A DNA stretch of 64,000 nt from JABDMH01 sp965222645 (GCA_965222645.1 OZ244968.1:4464001-4528000), one strand, 5' to 3'; numbered from the stretch's first letter, positions 33,205-43,069 are shown. Notes: generated from the sequence alone by a model not told the origin. Translations and numbers: made by a program.

Positions 33205-34182
33205 TTGACGTGTAAAATATTGATATCACTTAACACTGTTCTGACCACATTTTCCGCTTTGCTTCTACCGGTTTTAACGTTGTGGAGTCAGGAACTGGAC
33301 TTCACAAACGCCGAAGCAAGCCTTACTAGCTCCGTTGGATATTTTGCCGATACTACATACGTTATGTGGCCTGGATCCAGGGACCATGAGGAAGTGTCCT
33401 GGCATTTTGCAGATTGGGACAATCGCTCGTTCAACCCCTATAAAGAGCAAGACCTAAAAGAAGCATTTGAGTTGCACTTTGATAAGAGTTATTACGCCTC
33501 TCCGACGGAGAGCAAAATGACCATTACTTCGCGTTATGGATGGAGGAACGGACAATTGCACAGGGGAATCGATATTGACTTGAGATCAGGTGATGATGTT
33601 TATGCCATGCTTGATGGGAAGGTGCGATTTGTTAAGCATCATGGCGGCCACGGTCGTACGGTTGTCTTGCGTCACCAAAATGGCCTCGAAACTGTATATG
33701 CACACCTGTCGAAGCAGCTGGTAAAAGAAAATGATGTTGTGACAAAAGGACAGATCATAGGTAAGGGGGGTACGACAGGAAATGCACGCGGCAGTCATCT
33801 GCATTTGGAGGTGCGATATAAAGGAGTGACCATCAACCCTGAGTATATATTTGTCTTTGATGACACCCAGGCGATCCGGTTTGATCGTGGCTGGATCACG
33901 GACGAAATTGCGAATCCTCGTCATTTTTCATCTGTGAGAAAACGAGATTTGCCCATCATAACAGATCTTGAAAAATGGGAAGCCCGTAAGGAGGCTAAGA
34001 AATCAAACCAAAAAGCAACTCACCCCTCCGATCACCGCGGTCCATACGTAATCAAAAAGGGAGATACGCTTTACAGCCTGTCAAGAAGATTCAAGGTGAG
34101 TATTGATGATATTTGTAGAATCAATAAGATTGCCGACAGGACAAAAATTAAGGTGGGTCAGCGAATCTCATTCAATTTTTAA
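33205..34182 (+). CDS. M23 (LytM) endopeptidase with C-terminal LysM domain
   Basis: A cell-wall-acting protein of 325 residues with a signal peptide (about 28 residues, ending L-W-S-Q). The LytM zinc site is visible as H-R-G-I-D near residue 119 and S-H-L-H-L-E-V near 200, so the enzyme is probably active. A LysM domain (Y-V-I-K-K-G-D-T-L-Y-S-L-S, about 282-325) binds peptidoglycan. The start must be a TTG, at 33205 or five codons on at 33220, as no ATG precedes the signal sequence. Confidence 0.9.
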   Translation: MTCKILISLNTVLTTFSALLLPVLTLWSQELDFTNAEASLTSSVGYFADTTYVMWPGSRDHEEVSWHFADWDNRSFNPYKEQDLKEAFELHFDKSYYASPTESKMTITSRYGWRNGQLHRGIDIDLRSGDDVYAMLDGKVRFVKHHGGHGRTVVLRHQNGLETVYAHLSKQLVKENDVVTKGQIIGKGGTTGNARGSHLHLEVRYKGVTINPEYIFVFDDTQAIRFDRGWITDEIANPRHFSSVRKRDLPIITDLEKWEARKEAKKSNQKATHPSDHRGPYVIKKGDTLYSLSRRFKVSIDDICRINKIADRTKIKVGQRISFNF

Positions 34183-34227
34183 TTTCATTTTATGGGTTAG
34201 ATCTCGTCTTTGTCCTATGTTTAGAGC

Positions 34228-35214
34228 ATGGATTACAAAGATCTGCAACCCTACCAGTCTGCGTTCTACAATTATTTAAAATCCCTGAGATACGGAGGTA
34301 AGGAGCCTGTCACCCTTTTTGAGCCCATTGACTACGTCATGTCTCTCGCCGGAAAACGAATACGACCTTTAGTTACCCTGCTGTCCTGTCATTTATTTCG
34401 GAATGACTATTCAGTTGCGTTGCCTCAAGCATTGGCTATAGAGACATTCCATAATTTTACACTCGTGCACGATGACATTATGGATCGGGCTTCTCTGCGG
34501 AGGGGACAAGAAAGTACACATGAGCGATTTGGCACTAATACAGCTATTCTCGCAGGGGATGCCCTGTTTATCATGGCATATGATTATTTGTCAAGAGGTA
34601 TTTCAGACAGTCAACTCCGTAAGATTTTAGGGTTATTTACAACAGCTGCACTTGACATTTGCATCGGTCAACAGCTGGACATGGATTTCGAAAGCAAAAA
34701 AGATGTAGAGCAGAAGGAATACTTTGAGATGATTGAGAAAAAAACAGCGACACTTTTCGGCACTGCCATGGCCATTGGAGCCTGCGTTGGCGATGCTTCA
34801 GATCAGGATGTCGAAGTACTGAAGACGTGTGGTGTGGCAGCTGGGATCGCATTTCAGATTCACGATGATTACCTGGATGTATTTGGAGATCCGGCAAAGA
34901 CTGGAAAGGTGAAAGGGGGTGATATCATGCAGGGGAAAAAAACGTATCCCTGGCTTATCGCCAGAGAGCTAGGCGGATCTCGGATTGGAGAGGAGCTCGA
35001 TGCGATTGCAGACGGAGAAGATGTGGATCCTCAATCAAAAGTAAAGCGGGTGACGGATATCTATAAATCACTGGCCATCGATCAGCATTGTCTATCGATC
35101 CAGCGTCAATATGCAGAGCAGGCGACAAGTGCTCTGCATCAAGTAAATGCGGATTCCGCCGGTAAGCAACGGTTATTCGACCTGCTGGCTCTCCTATTGA
35201 GTCGCCAGTATTAG
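34228..35214 (+). CDS. Polyprenyl synthetase family protein
   Basis: A trans-isoprenyl diphosphate synthase of 328 residues. The first Asp-rich motif D-D-I-M-D is near residue 87-91, followed by R-R-G. The second, D-D-Y-L-D, is near residue 213-217. The G-K-R-I-R-P substrate motif is present. It condenses isopentenyl diphosphate units; the chain length cannot be set from sequence alone. It probably makes the precursor of menaquinone or undecaprenyl-type carriers. Confidence 0.92.
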   Translation: MDYKDLQPYQSAFYNYLKSLRYGGKEPVTLFEPIDYVMSLAGKRIRPLVTLLSCHLFRNDYSVALPQALAIETFHNFTLVHDDIMDRASLRRGQESTHERFGTNTAILAGDALFIMAYDYLSRGISDSQLRKILGLFTTAALDICIGQQLDMDFESKKDVEQKEYFEMIEKKTATLFGTAMAIGACVGDASDQDVEVLKTCGVAAGIAFQIHDDYLDVFGDPAKTGKVKGGDIMQGKKTYPWLIARELGGSRIGEELDAIADGEDVDPQSKVKRVTDIYKSLAIDQHCLSIQRQYAEQATSALHQVNADSAGKQRLFDLLALLLSRQY

Positions 35215-35231
35215 TGCCGGTAGGATTTCAA

Positions 35232-35639
35232 CTATTTCTGGATAGTCATTAAGAAAGCAACAAGCTCTGCCTCACGCGCTCTTATCTCCGTTTGATCCAG
35301 TCCCAGGGAATCATAGACAGCTCCCCAGACCGGCATTTCTCGTGGTCCGTGTGCCTGTACTTGGCGGCGGCCGTCAATGATTCTGGCGATTTCCTCCACA
35401 GGAAATTCAGATGATCGCCTTCTTTCTTCGATGAGCGTCAGGTCAGGAGCTTTGGTTTCCAGATCTGTCCTGGATGGAACGACATCTCCCAAACCATGGC
35501 AGCTGATGCATTGTTGTTCAAATGTCTGCTTTCCCTTCATAACTTGTGCCTCTCGTGTCCCTTCTCTGGGACCCTGTTCACATGCGGCCAGCACTAAGAA
35601 TATGAGAGGAAAGGAGCTGATGATAAGTCGATTTTTCAT
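35232..35639 (-). CDS. Lipoprotein cytochrome c
   Basis: A protein of 135 residues from the ATG at 35639. The longer frame from 35684 has 15 extra residues before the signal sequence and is less likely. The signal sequence ends in the lipobox L-A-A-C. One haem site C-I-S-C-H follows, with a likely axial Met in R-E-M-P-V-W-G. It is a small periplasmic electron carrier anchored by lipid. The neighbours do not identify its partner. Confidence 0.88.
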   Translation of the reverse strand: MKNRLIISSFPLIFLVLAACEQGPREGTREAQVMKGKQTFEQQCISCHGLGDVVPSRTDLETKAPDLTLIEERRRSSEFPVEEIARIIDGRRQVQAHGPREMPVWGAVYDSLGLDQTEIRAREAELVAFLMTIQK

Positions 35640-35793
35640 AATAATGTCATTTAATAGATTTGCTAATACGACATTTAATGCCATGGTGAGAAATGTAACT
35701 TTTCGAAGGGACCACGGCTATGATGACAGTCAGATCACACAGTGATGTTGAGCATCAGTCTCAGGGTGAATTTCTCCAGAAGGTTGTCAACTG

Positions 35794-36237
35794 CTATTTG
35801 AGCATGATCTTACCGTTCCACCACCCGGTCTCGATAATGGCATTGTTCTTTTTGTAAAACTCAAGTGCGGGTGTATTCCAATCCAGTACCTGCCATTTGA
35901 TCAGGTGACAATCTAAATCGCGAGCCCGCTGCAGGGTCGCATCAAACAATTGTTGCCCGGTACCCATTCTTCTGAGCTGCTGCTTTACCACAAAATCTTC
36001 CAGGTAGAGCATCCTGCCTCTCCAGGTGGACCAGGTAAGGTAATAGATTGCCGTTCCAACAATTGCTCCGGCAGAATTTTCAGCGACGAGTGCTTCGAAA
36101 TCTCCAGCCGCAAATCCTTTGGCATAGTCACTGATTGAAACAGTCACCTGGTCTTCAGATCTTTCGTATTGGGCCAATTCCTTTACGAGACCAAGAATCT
36201 CAGGCAGGTCTTCGACAGTCGCATTTCGTATGGTCAT
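35794..36237 (-). CDS. GNAT family N-acetyltransferase
   Basis: A protein of 147 residues. The acetyl-CoA loop lies in R-R-M-G-T-G-Q-Q-L-F-D, preceded by the strand L-Y-L-E-D-F-V-V. The C-terminal N-T-P-A-L-E-F-Y-K-K-N-N matches the spermidine/diamine acetyltransferase (SAT-like) branch. The substrate is uncertain. It stands alone on the minus strand before the ribosomal operon. Confidence 0.88.
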   Translation of the reverse strand: MTIRNATVEDLPEILGLVKELAQYERSEDQVTVSISDYAKGFAAGDFEALVAENSAGAIVGTAIYYLTWSTWRGRMLYLEDFVVKQQLRRMGTGQQLFDATLQRARDLDCHLIKWQVLDWNTPALEFYKKNNAIIETGWWNGKIMLK

Positions 36238-36333
36238 ACTCGGTAAATTGGCAGTAATGGTTTTGCCCAGTACGGACTAAAATAGGACATAAATCCCGGT
36301 CACAGGACAGCTCGAAATTAACCTAAATCCCTG

Positions 36334-36364
36334 TTTGTAAACCCCAAAATTAAGTATATCTTTG
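36334..36364 (+). promoter_or_regulatory. Consensus Bacteroidota promoter of the ribosomal superoperon
   Basis: TTTG (36334-36337), a 19-nt spacer and TATCTTTG (36357-36364) match the -33/-7 consensus at every fixed position. Transcription would start near 36371, leaving a leader of about 75 nt before rpsL. Confidence 0.85.
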
Positions 36365-36445
36365 CCCTCGCTTTCGAATAAGGGGTGTTTTTGACTACCT
36401 GACCTCGAGAGAAAACCGGGATAAACACAGGTAAACAAGGGATAT

Positions 36446-36820
36446 ATGCCAACAATTAATCAACTGGTGCGAAAGGGGCGTAAGCGTATCGTGACAAAGA
36501 GCAAGACTCGAGCTCTGAATGGTAGCCCCCAGAAGAGAGGGGTATGTACCAGGGTGTATACCACAACACCGAAGAAGCCAAATTCTGCCCTGCGAAAAGT
36601 GGCTAAAGTACGGCTGACCAATGGTATTGAAGTGATCGCTTACATCCCGGGTGAAGGTCATAATCTACAAGAGCACTCGATAGTACTCCTGAGAGGGGGC
36701 CGGGTAAAAGATCTTCCAGGCGTGCGCTACACCATTGTAAGGGGTGCTCTGGACACAGCTGGTGTCACGGATAGATTACAGAGTAGATCAAAATACGGTA
36801 CAAAGAGACCAAAAAAATAA
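36446..36820 (+). CDS. rpsL: 30S ribosomal protein S12
   Basis: A protein of 124 residues at the start of the str block. T-P-K-K-P-N-S keeps the Lys of the streptomycin-sensitive type and R-V-K-D-L-P-G-V is conserved. S12 sits at the decoding site. It is the first gene after the promoter at 36334-36364 and is followed by rpsG after 8 bp. Confidence 0.98.
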   Translation: MPTINQLVRKGRKRIVTKSKTRALNGSPQKRGVCTRVYTTTPKKPNSALRKVAKVRLTNGIEVIAYIPGEGHNLQEHSIVLLRGGRVKDLPGVRYTIVRGALDTAGVTDRLQSRSKYGTKRPKK

Positions 36821-36828
36821 CTAGGCTG

Positions 36829-37296
36829 ATGAGGAAGCGCAAACCAAAATTACGATTACTTGCTCCCGATCCAAGGTATAAAGATCAGATGGTGACTCGA
36901 TTTGTAAATAATCTGATGCTCAGGGGAAAGAAGGGATGCGCTTACAAGTTGTTTTATGATGCCATGGATATTGTGAAGGAAAAAAGTGGCGAAGATCCGC
37001 ATGAGATTTGGAAGACCGCCCTCAATAATACAACACCTCAGGTAGAGGTGCGCAGCCGTAGAGTGGGAGGTGCCACATTTCAGATCCCTACAGAAATACC
37101 GGGAAACCGGAAGACTTCAATTGGAATGAAGTGGCTTATCCGGTTTGCTCGTGAGCGCAATGGGAAGGGGATGGCAGAAAAACTGGCGGCTGAAATCTTG
37201 GCTGCCAGTAAAAATGAAGGGGCCGCAGTAAAAAGGAAAGATGACACTCATAGAATGGCTGAGGCAAATCGAGCCTTCGCTCATTTTAGATCCTAA
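36829..37296 (+). CDS. rpsG: 30S ribosomal protein S7
   Basis: A protein of 155 residues starting M-R-K-R-K-P. The G-G-A-T-F-Q-I-P motif and the N-R-A-F-A-H-F-R C-terminus are typical. It is a primary binder that nucleates the 30S head on 16S rRNA. It lies between rpsL and fusA in the str order. Confidence 0.98.
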   Translation: MRKRKPKLRLLAPDPRYKDQMVTRFVNNLMLRGKKGCAYKLFYDAMDIVKEKSGEDPHEIWKTALNNTTPQVEVRSRRVGGATFQIPTEIPGNRKTSIGMKWLIRFARERNGKGMAEKLAAEILAASKNEGAAVKRKDDTHRMAEANRAFAHFRS

Positions 37297-37339
37297 AAAG
37301 ACTTTTAATAGCAATTTCAGACAAAGGTTTATTGATTAG

Positions 37340-39469
37340 ATGGCTGATTTAAGATTTACACGGAATATTGGGATCGCTGCACATATCGATGCTGGCAAGA
37401 CGACCACCACCGAGCGTATCCTCTATTACACTGGCCTGAGCCATAAAATTGGGGAGGTTCATGATGGCGCTGCCACCATGGATTGGATGGAGCAGGAGCA
37501 GGAAAGGGGGATCACAATTACTTCAGCTGCTACTAAGACGAGCTGGAATTGGAAAGATCAGTCCTATGCCATTAATATAATCGATACTCCCGGACACGTT
37601 GACTTCACTGTTGAGGTAGAGCGTTCCTTGCGTGTTCTCGATGGCGTTGTTGCCTTGTTTTGTGCTGTAAGTGGTGTAGAACCTCAATCTGAGACCGTTT
37701 GGCGGCAAGCTGATCGATATAAAGTACCTCGCATAGGATTTGTAAATAAGATGGACAGGTCCGGAGCAAACTTCTTCGAAGTGCTCAATCAGGTGAAAGA
37801 AATGCTAGGTGCCAATCCCGTGGCATTGCAGGTACCCATCGGAGCTGAAGAAAATTTCAAGGGCGTTGTCGATCTCATCACCAATGAAGCTCGAGTTTGG
37901 AATACCCAGGATATGGGTATGACCTATGAGGTAATCCCCATCCCTGAAGACCTCGTGGATATTGTAGCTGAAAACAGAGAAAAGCTTCTGGAAAGTGTGG
38001 CAGAATATGACGACGGGTTGTTAGAGAAGTTTTTCGAAGATCCGGATTCTATCACCCCCGGTGAGATTAGGGCTGCTATCAGAGAAGCCGTCATCGATAT
38101 GAAGATTATCCCAATGATGTGTGGATCTGCTTTTAAAAACAAGGGAGTGCAGGCCGTTTTGGATGCTGTGTGCTCTTATATGCCTTCACCACTGGATGTA
38201 GAGGCAGTAGAAGGTATCGATCCGCGTACAGACAAGGAGGTCACGAGAAAGCCAGACCCTGCCGAGCCATTTGCGGCCCTGGCCTTTAAGATTGCCACAG
38301 ACCCCTACGTGGGTCGATTGGCCTTCTTTAGAGTCTATTCTGGCTCTTTGGATGCCGGATCCTATGTGTTAAACACGAGATCAGATAAAAAAGAAAGGAT
38401 TTCCAGGCTATATCAAATGCACTCCAATAAACAGAATCCTGTACAAAAAGTCCAGGCTGGGGATATTGCGGCAGCCGTCGGTTTTAAGGATATCAAAACG
38501 GGTGACACTCTCTGTGCAGTAGACAAGCCCATTATTTTGGAGAGTATGACTTTCCCGGAACCCGTTATAGGGTTAGCGGTAGAACCGAAGACACAGAAAG
38601 ATCTGGAGAAGTTAAGTATGGCACTGGCCAAATTGGCTGAAGAAGATCCTACGTTCAGAGTGCGATATGACGATGAGACAAACCAGACTGTGATTAGTGG
38701 TATGGGTGAGCTGCATCTTGAGATTATCATCGACCGGCTCAAGAGGGAGTTCAAGGTTGAGTGTAATCAGGGCGCTCCACAGGTCAATTATAAAGAGGCG
38801 CTTCAGAAGAGCTATTCGCATCGAGAGCGGCTTAAGAAACAGACAGGGGGTTCAGGACTTTTTGCCGATATGGAATTTGAACTTGGTCCTGCAGATGAAG
38901 AATTTCTGCAATCGGAAGAATTTAAGTCCGGAAAGAAGAAATTACAGTTTGTCAACAACATCACCGGAGGGGCAATTCCCAAAGAGTACATGCCATCAAT
39001 CATCAAGGGATTTCTATCTATGATGGACAATGGGGTGCTTGCCGGTTATGCAATAGACAGTATGAAGGTGAGAGTGTTCGACGGGTCAACGCATACGGTG
39101 GATTCAAAGCCGATAGCCTTTGAGCTCTGTGCCAAAGAGGGATTTAAAGTTGCGGCTCCAAAATGTGATCCTGTCCTGTTAGAGCCCATGATGAAACTCG
39201 AAGTTACCACCCCAGAAGATTACACTGGAGCCGTGGTGGGTGACCTAAACCGGCGAAGGGGATTGATCAGAGGTCAGGAGTCAAAGAATAATGCGGTGAT
39301 TATTAAGGCCGATGTGCCACTTGCAGAAATGTTTGGTTATGTGACGACATTGCGTACCGTGACCTCGGGAAGAGCTGCATCGTCTATGGAGTTTTCTCAC
39401 TATGCCGCCACACCCTCTGGGATTGCTGCAGAAATAATCGAAAAAGCCAGAGGTGAAGTCAGTGTATAG
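37340..39469 (+). CDS. fusA: Elongation factor G
   Basis: A translocation GTPase of 709 residues. G1 is A-H-I-D-A-G-K-T, the switch region E-R-G-I-T-I-T-S-A-A-T, G3 D-T-P-G-H-V-D-F and G4 N-K-M-D. The full five-domain length is present. tuf does not follow as it does in E. coli; the next gene is rpsJ, which is common in Bacteroidota. Confidence 0.98.
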   Translation: MADLRFTRNIGIAAHIDAGKTTTTERILYYTGLSHKIGEVHDGAATMDWMEQEQERGITITSAATKTSWNWKDQSYAINIIDTPGHVDFTVEVERSLRVLDGVVALFCAVSGVEPQSETVWRQADRYKVPRIGFVNKMDRSGANFFEVLNQVKEMLGANPVALQVPIGAEENFKGVVDLITNEARVWNTQDMGMTYEVIPIPEDLVDIVAENREKLLESVAEYDDGLLEKFFEDPDSITPGEIRAAIREAVIDMKIIPMMCGSAFKNKGVQAVLDAVCSYMPSPLDVEAVEGIDPRTDKEVTRKPDPAEPFAALAFKIATDPYVGRLAFFRVYSGSLDAGSYVLNTRSDKKERISRLYQMHSNKQNPVQKVQAGDIAAAVGFKDIKTGDTLCAVDKPIILESMTFPEPVIGLAVEPKTQKDLEKLSMALAKLAEEDPTFRVRYDDETNQTVISGMGELHLEIIIDRLKREFKVECNQGAPQVNYKEALQKSYSHRERLKKQTGGSGLFADMEFELGPADEEFLQSEEFKSGKKKLQFVNNITGGAIPKEYMPSIIKGFLSMMDNGVLAGYAIDSMKVRVFDGSTHTVDSKPIAFELCAKEGFKVAAPKCDPVLLEPMMKLEVTTPEDYTGAVVGDLNRRRGLIRGQESKNNAVIIKADVPLAEMFGYVTTLRTVTSGRAASSMEFSHYAATPSGIAAEIIEKARGEVSV

Positions 39470-39503
39470 AAACGAAAGAAATTTGAAATAATTAATTAAA
39501 GGT

Positions 39504-39812
39504 ATGAATCAGAAGATCAGAATCAAGCTCCGCTCATACGACCATAATTTGGTCGATAAATCGACGGAGAAGATTGTGAAGACGGTACGCAGCAGTGGAG
39601 CTGTGGTGACTGGCCCGATTCCGCTACCCACGGAGAAAAAAGTATTTACCGTATTGCGATCACCGCATGTAAATAAAAAATCCCGGGAGCAGTTTCAGTT
39701 GCGTACTCACAAAAGGTTGATTGAGATATACACACCTACGCAGAAGACAGTTGATGCGCTCTCTCGACTGGAACTTCCCAGTGGTGTCGATATCCAGGTG
39801 AAGCTTACCTAA
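39504..39812 (+). CDS. rpsJ: 30S ribosomal protein S10
   Basis: A protein of 102 residues starting M-N-Q-K-I-R-I-K-L-R-S-Y-D, with the V-K-L-T C-terminus. S10 also serves as NusE in antitermination. A 118-bp gap follows before rplC, one of the longest inside the superoperon, with no consensus promoter. Confidence 0.98.
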   Translation: MNQKIRIKLRSYDHNLVDKSTEKIVKTVRSSGAVVTGPIPLPTEKKVFTVLRSPHVNKKSREQFQLRTHKRLIEIYTPTQKTVDALSRLELPSGVDIQVKLT

Positions 39813-39930
39813 AAGCTTTGTCCAACAAATAACCTTGAACGTCTTTTTTGACTTCAATTTCATGCAATAAGTGTGATGACTTTTGATTGTATCAGTCTTT
39901 CATTTATTTGAAAATTAAAATTATTGAGGA

Positions 39931-40563
39931 GTGAACGGAATAATTGGTAAGAAAATAGGAATGACCAGCGTGTATGATCAGGCGGGTCACAACGTAGCTT
40001 GTACCGTCGTTGAGGCAGGTCCTTGTGTGGTCACTCAAATTAAAAACGAAGATACTGACGGCTATAGCGCCGTCCAATTGGGTTTTGCAGAGGCCAAAGC
40101 TAAAAATACGAGTAGGGCAATGTTAGGGCACTTTGATAAGGCCAACACGACACCCAGAAAGAAATTAGTAGAATTTAGAGATTTTAATATCGAAAAAAGC
40201 CTGGGAGAGACAATCACCGTAAACGATGTCTTTGAGGAGGGTGATATTGTGGATGTGACCGGGGTCTCCAAAGGAAAAGGATTCCAGGGTGTAGTGAAGC
40301 GCCATGGATTTAGGGGAGTAAACGATGCAACACATGGGCAGCACAATAGAATGAGGGCCCCTGGCTCAATTGGAGCCGGCTCTGACCCATCCAAGGTATT
40401 CAAGGGTATGAGGATGGCAGGACAAATGGGAAACAAGAGAGTGAAGACTCTTAATCTGAGCGTGCTGAAAATTTTTCCCGAAAAAAATATTCTCTTGATA
40501 AAGGGTGCCATTCCCGGTCACAGAGGATCAGTAGTTATTATTGAAAATAAAAATGAAGTATGA
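39931..40563 (+). CDS. rplC: 50S ribosomal protein L3
   Basis: A protein of 210 residues that starts at GTG (M-N-G-I-I-G-K-K-I-G-M-T), with an AGGAG-like stretch close before it, one of the few such sites here. The G-Q-M-G-N-K-R-V motif near the C-terminus reaches the peptidyl transferase centre. It overlaps rplD by 4 bp. Confidence 0.97.
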   Translation: MNGIIGKKIGMTSVYDQAGHNVACTVVEAGPCVVTQIKNEDTDGYSAVQLGFAEAKAKNTSRAMLGHFDKANTTPRKKLVEFRDFNIEKSLGETITVNDVFEEGDIVDVTGVSKGKGFQGVVKRHGFRGVNDATHGQHNRMRAPGSIGAGSDPSKVFKGMRMAGQMGNKRVKTLNLSVLKIFPEKNILLIKGAIPGHRGSVVIIENKNEV

Positions 40564-41198
40564 AGCTTGATGTAGTGAATATTGAAGGAAAGTCTACCGG
40601 AAGGTCGGTGGATTTAGCCGATGAGATCTTCAGCATTGAGCCGAACTCTCATGCTGTTTATCTCGCTGTAAAACAGTACAGGGCAAACCAGCGACAAGGG
40701 ACACACAGCACTAAAGGAAGAAGCGAAGTAAAGGGGTCTAGAAAAAAAATCAAGAAACAAAAAGGAACTGGTACCGCGAGAGCCGGCGATATTAAGAATC
40801 CAATATTTCGAGGGGGGGGAAGACTTTTTGGTCCCAAACCAAGAAATTATGGCATTAAATTGAATAAAAAACTCAAGTCATTAGCAAAAAAATCGGTCTT
40901 GTCTGGTAAAGCTGCCGAAGGGCAGATCATGGTGGTGGAAGATTTTACTTTTGATGCTCCTAAGACAAGTGAGATTTCAAGTGTCCTGGATAATTTGTCG
41001 CTTCGGGATTCAAAAGTTTTACTGGTAACTGCAGATCACGACCAGGTCTTGTATCTGAGTTGTAGAAACTTACCAAAAGCAAAAGTGATGGAGGCCAAGG
41101 ACATCAGTACTTATGATGTGCTAAATGCAAATAAACTTGTCATGGTAGAGAGTAGTGTGGAGCGGTTAAATGAACTAATGACTGCAGAAAATAAATAA
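40560..41198 (+). CDS. rplD: 50S ribosomal protein L4
   Basis: A protein of 212 residues. The extended loop R-Q-G-T-H-S-T-K-G-R-S-E-V and the G-T-G-T-A-R-A-G-D motif line the exit tunnel. In E. coli L4 represses its own operon; nothing visible here shows that this holds in Bacteroidota. It overlaps rplC (ATGA) and precedes rplW by 5 bp. Confidence 0.97.
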   Translation: MKLDVVNIEGKSTGRSVDLADEIFSIEPNSHAVYLAVKQYRANQRQGTHSTKGRSEVKGSRKKIKKQKGTGTARAGDIKNPIFRGGGRLFGPKPRNYGIKLNKKLKSLAKKSVLSGKAAEGQIMVVEDFTFDAPKTSEISSVLDNLSLRDSKVLLVTADHDQVLYLSCRNLPKAKVMEAKDISTYDVLNANKLVMVESSVERLNELMTAENK

Positions 41199-41203
41199 AA
41201 AAT

Positions 41204-41500
41204 ATGGCTAGAGCGATTTTGATAAAACCAATTATTTCGGAAAAGGCGCAAATGCTCTCTGACAATCTGCAGAAATACACTTTCATGGTAGATCGCAAGG
41301 CGAATAAAATACAGATTAGAAAGGCCGTGGAAGAAATGTATAGTGTTGCTGTAGATTCTGTAAATACCATTGTGGTGCCCGGAAAGAATAAAAAAAGATT
41401 TACGAGGGCGGGTGTACAGTCGGGAAGGGTGTCTCCGTATAAGAAGGCCATTGTGACACTTCAGGAAGGAGAGGAAATCGACTTCTTTGGTGATTTGTAA
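41204..41500 (+). CDS. rplW: 50S ribosomal protein L23
   Basis: A protein of 98 residues starting A-R-A-I-L-I-K-P-I-I-S-E-K, the usual start of L23. It sits at the tunnel exit, where signal recognition particle and trigger factor dock. The position between rplD and rplB is standard. Confidence 0.96.
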   Translation: MARAILIKPIISEKAQMLSDNLQKYTFMVDRKANKIQIRKAVEEMYSVAVDSVNTIVVPGKNKKRFTRAGVQSGRVSPYKKAIVTLQEGEEIDFFGDL

Positions 41501-41536
41501 AGAAAAAGGAAATTCTGAATTAATAAAGGTGAGGTT

Positions 41537-42373
41537 ATGGCATTGAAAAAATTTAAACCAGTTACTCCAGGCACACGCAACCGCGTGGGCAATGCGTATG
41601 CTGAAGTGACTACAGACACTCCTGAAAAAAGTCTTCTGGCTCCGAAGAAAAGTACTGGAGGACGAAATAAGTCTGGAAAAATGACGGTGCGTAACCGCGG
41701 CGGAGGGCATAAGAGAAGATACCGGATTATAGATTTCAAACGAGACAAGGAAGGGGTGGCCGGCCGGGTGAAAACGATCGAGTATGATCCTAACCGGTCA
41801 GCATACATTGCCTTGATTGTCTATTCAGATGGTGAAAAACGATACATCATCGCTCCCAATAAGCTAAAAGTAGGAGATGAAGTAAAATCCGGCAGGGGAG
41901 TTGCCCCCAATGTTGGGAATGCACTCTACCTGGACGAAATCCCACTCGGAGCGGACGTCCATGCTGTGGAGCTCACACCGGGTAAAGGTGCTGCCCTTGT
42001 GCGCAGTGCCGGGACTTCTGCCACAGTAATGGGCAGGGAGGGAAAATATGTGGTCGTGAAATTGCCCTCAGGGGAAGTGCGACGAATTCTCTCCATCTGT
42101 AAGGCAACTGTGGGAAGTACTTCAAACCCCGATCATGGGCTGCAGGTTTATGGCAAAGCTGGTCGACGTCGGTGGATCGGCCGAAGACCTCGTGTACGGG
42201 GTGTTGCTATGAATCCGGTAGATCATCCCATGGGTGGAGGCGAGGGAAGAGCCTCTGGAGGACATCCGCGATCCCGAACCGGTGTGATGGCCAAAGGCCA
42301 AAAGACACGCAGTCGCAAGAAGCATTCTTCAAAACTGATTATCTCTAGACGAAAAAGAAAAAATAAAGGCTGA
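41537..42373 (+). CDS. rplB: 50S ribosomal protein L2
   Basis: A protein of 278 residues starting M-A-L-K-K-F-K-P-V-T-P-G-T-R. The conserved V-A-M-N-P-V-D-H-P-M-G-G-G-E-G motif contains the His important for peptidyl transfer. Its stop overlaps the rpsS start by one base (TGATG). Confidence 0.98.
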   Translation: MALKKFKPVTPGTRNRVGNAYAEVTTDTPEKSLLAPKKSTGGRNKSGKMTVRNRGGGHKRRYRIIDFKRDKEGVAGRVKTIEYDPNRSAYIALIVYSDGEKRYIIAPNKLKVGDEVKSGRGVAPNVGNALYLDEIPLGADVHAVELTPGKGAALVRSAGTSATVMGREGKYVVVKLPSGEVRRILSICKATVGSTSNPDHGLQVYGKAGRRRWIGRRPRVRGVAMNPVDHPMGGGEGRASGGHPRSRTGVMAKGQKTRSRKKHSSKLIISRRKRKNKG

Positions 42374-42639
42374 TGGCTAGATCAATCAAAAAGGGACCAT
42401 ATGTACACTATGCTTTGCTTAAGAAAGTGGAACTGGCAAAAGCAAGCGGCAAAAAAAGCGTCATCAAGACCTGGTCGAGATCGTCGATGGTCATACCCGA
42501 TATGGTCGGTGAGACCATTGCCGTGCACAATGGTAAAACGTTTGTACCCGTCTTTATTACGGAGAATATGGTGGGACATAAATTGGGAGAATTTTCTCCT
42601 ACTCGGAATTTTAGAGGACACTCCGGAAACAGGAAATAA
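42373..42639 (+). CDS. rpsS: 30S ribosomal protein S19
   Basis: A protein of 88 residues starting M-A-R-S-I-K-K-G-P-Y-V, with the G-H-K-L-G-E-F-S-P-T-R motif at the C-terminal end. It is directly coupled to rplB. Confidence 0.98.
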   Translation: MARSIKKGPYVHYALLKKVELAKASGKKSVIKTWSRSSMVIPDMVGETIAVHNGKTFVPVFITENMVGHKLGEFSPTRNFRGHSGNRK

Positions 42640-42679
42640 CAAAATTGAACTTGAAAAGTAAAGTGTAAAGGATAAAATC

Positions 42680-43069
42680 ATGGAAGCTGTAGCAAAATTG
42701 CGAAACTGTCCCATGTCTGCACGTAAAATGCGATTGGTTGCAGATATTATAAGAGGGAAGCAGGTAGATGAGGCATTAAATGTCTTGCGCTATACAAAGA
42801 AGGAAGCAGCCGGATGGATGGAAAAGGTATTGCTCTCTGCCATTGCAAATTGGGAATACAAGCAAAATATGGCAGCAAATGCAGATGACCACGATTTATA
42901 CATAAAGACACTCTTGGTCGATGAAGCAGGGATGCTAAAGAGATTTCGACCAGCTCCGCACGGTCGTGCTCATCGAATCCGAAAGCGATCGAATCACGTG
43001 ACAATGATTGTGGAAAACACAATTCCGTTAGAGATGGATGATGACATGGTTGATTACGAAGAGGAATAG
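42680..43069 (+). CDS. rplV: 50S ribosomal protein L22
   Basis: A protein of 129 residues with C-P-M-S-A-R-K-M-R-L-V-A-D near the start and the R-F-R-P-A-P-H-G-R-A tunnel hairpin. The tail is acidic (E-M-D-D-D-M-V-D-Y-E-E-E), a lineage extension. Confidence 0.97.
   Translation: MEAVAKLRNCPMSARKMRLVADIIRGKQVDEALNVLRYTKKEAAGWMEKVLLSAIANWEYKQNMAANADDHDLYIKTLLVDEAGMLKRFRPAPHGRAHRIRKRSNHVTMIVENTIPLEMDDDMVDYEEE

Noticed and set aside
36238..36445. tRNA or other stable RNA before the ribosomal operon
   Set aside because: No cloverleaf or T-loop consensus was seen here or in any other gap of the window; only the promoter is supported.
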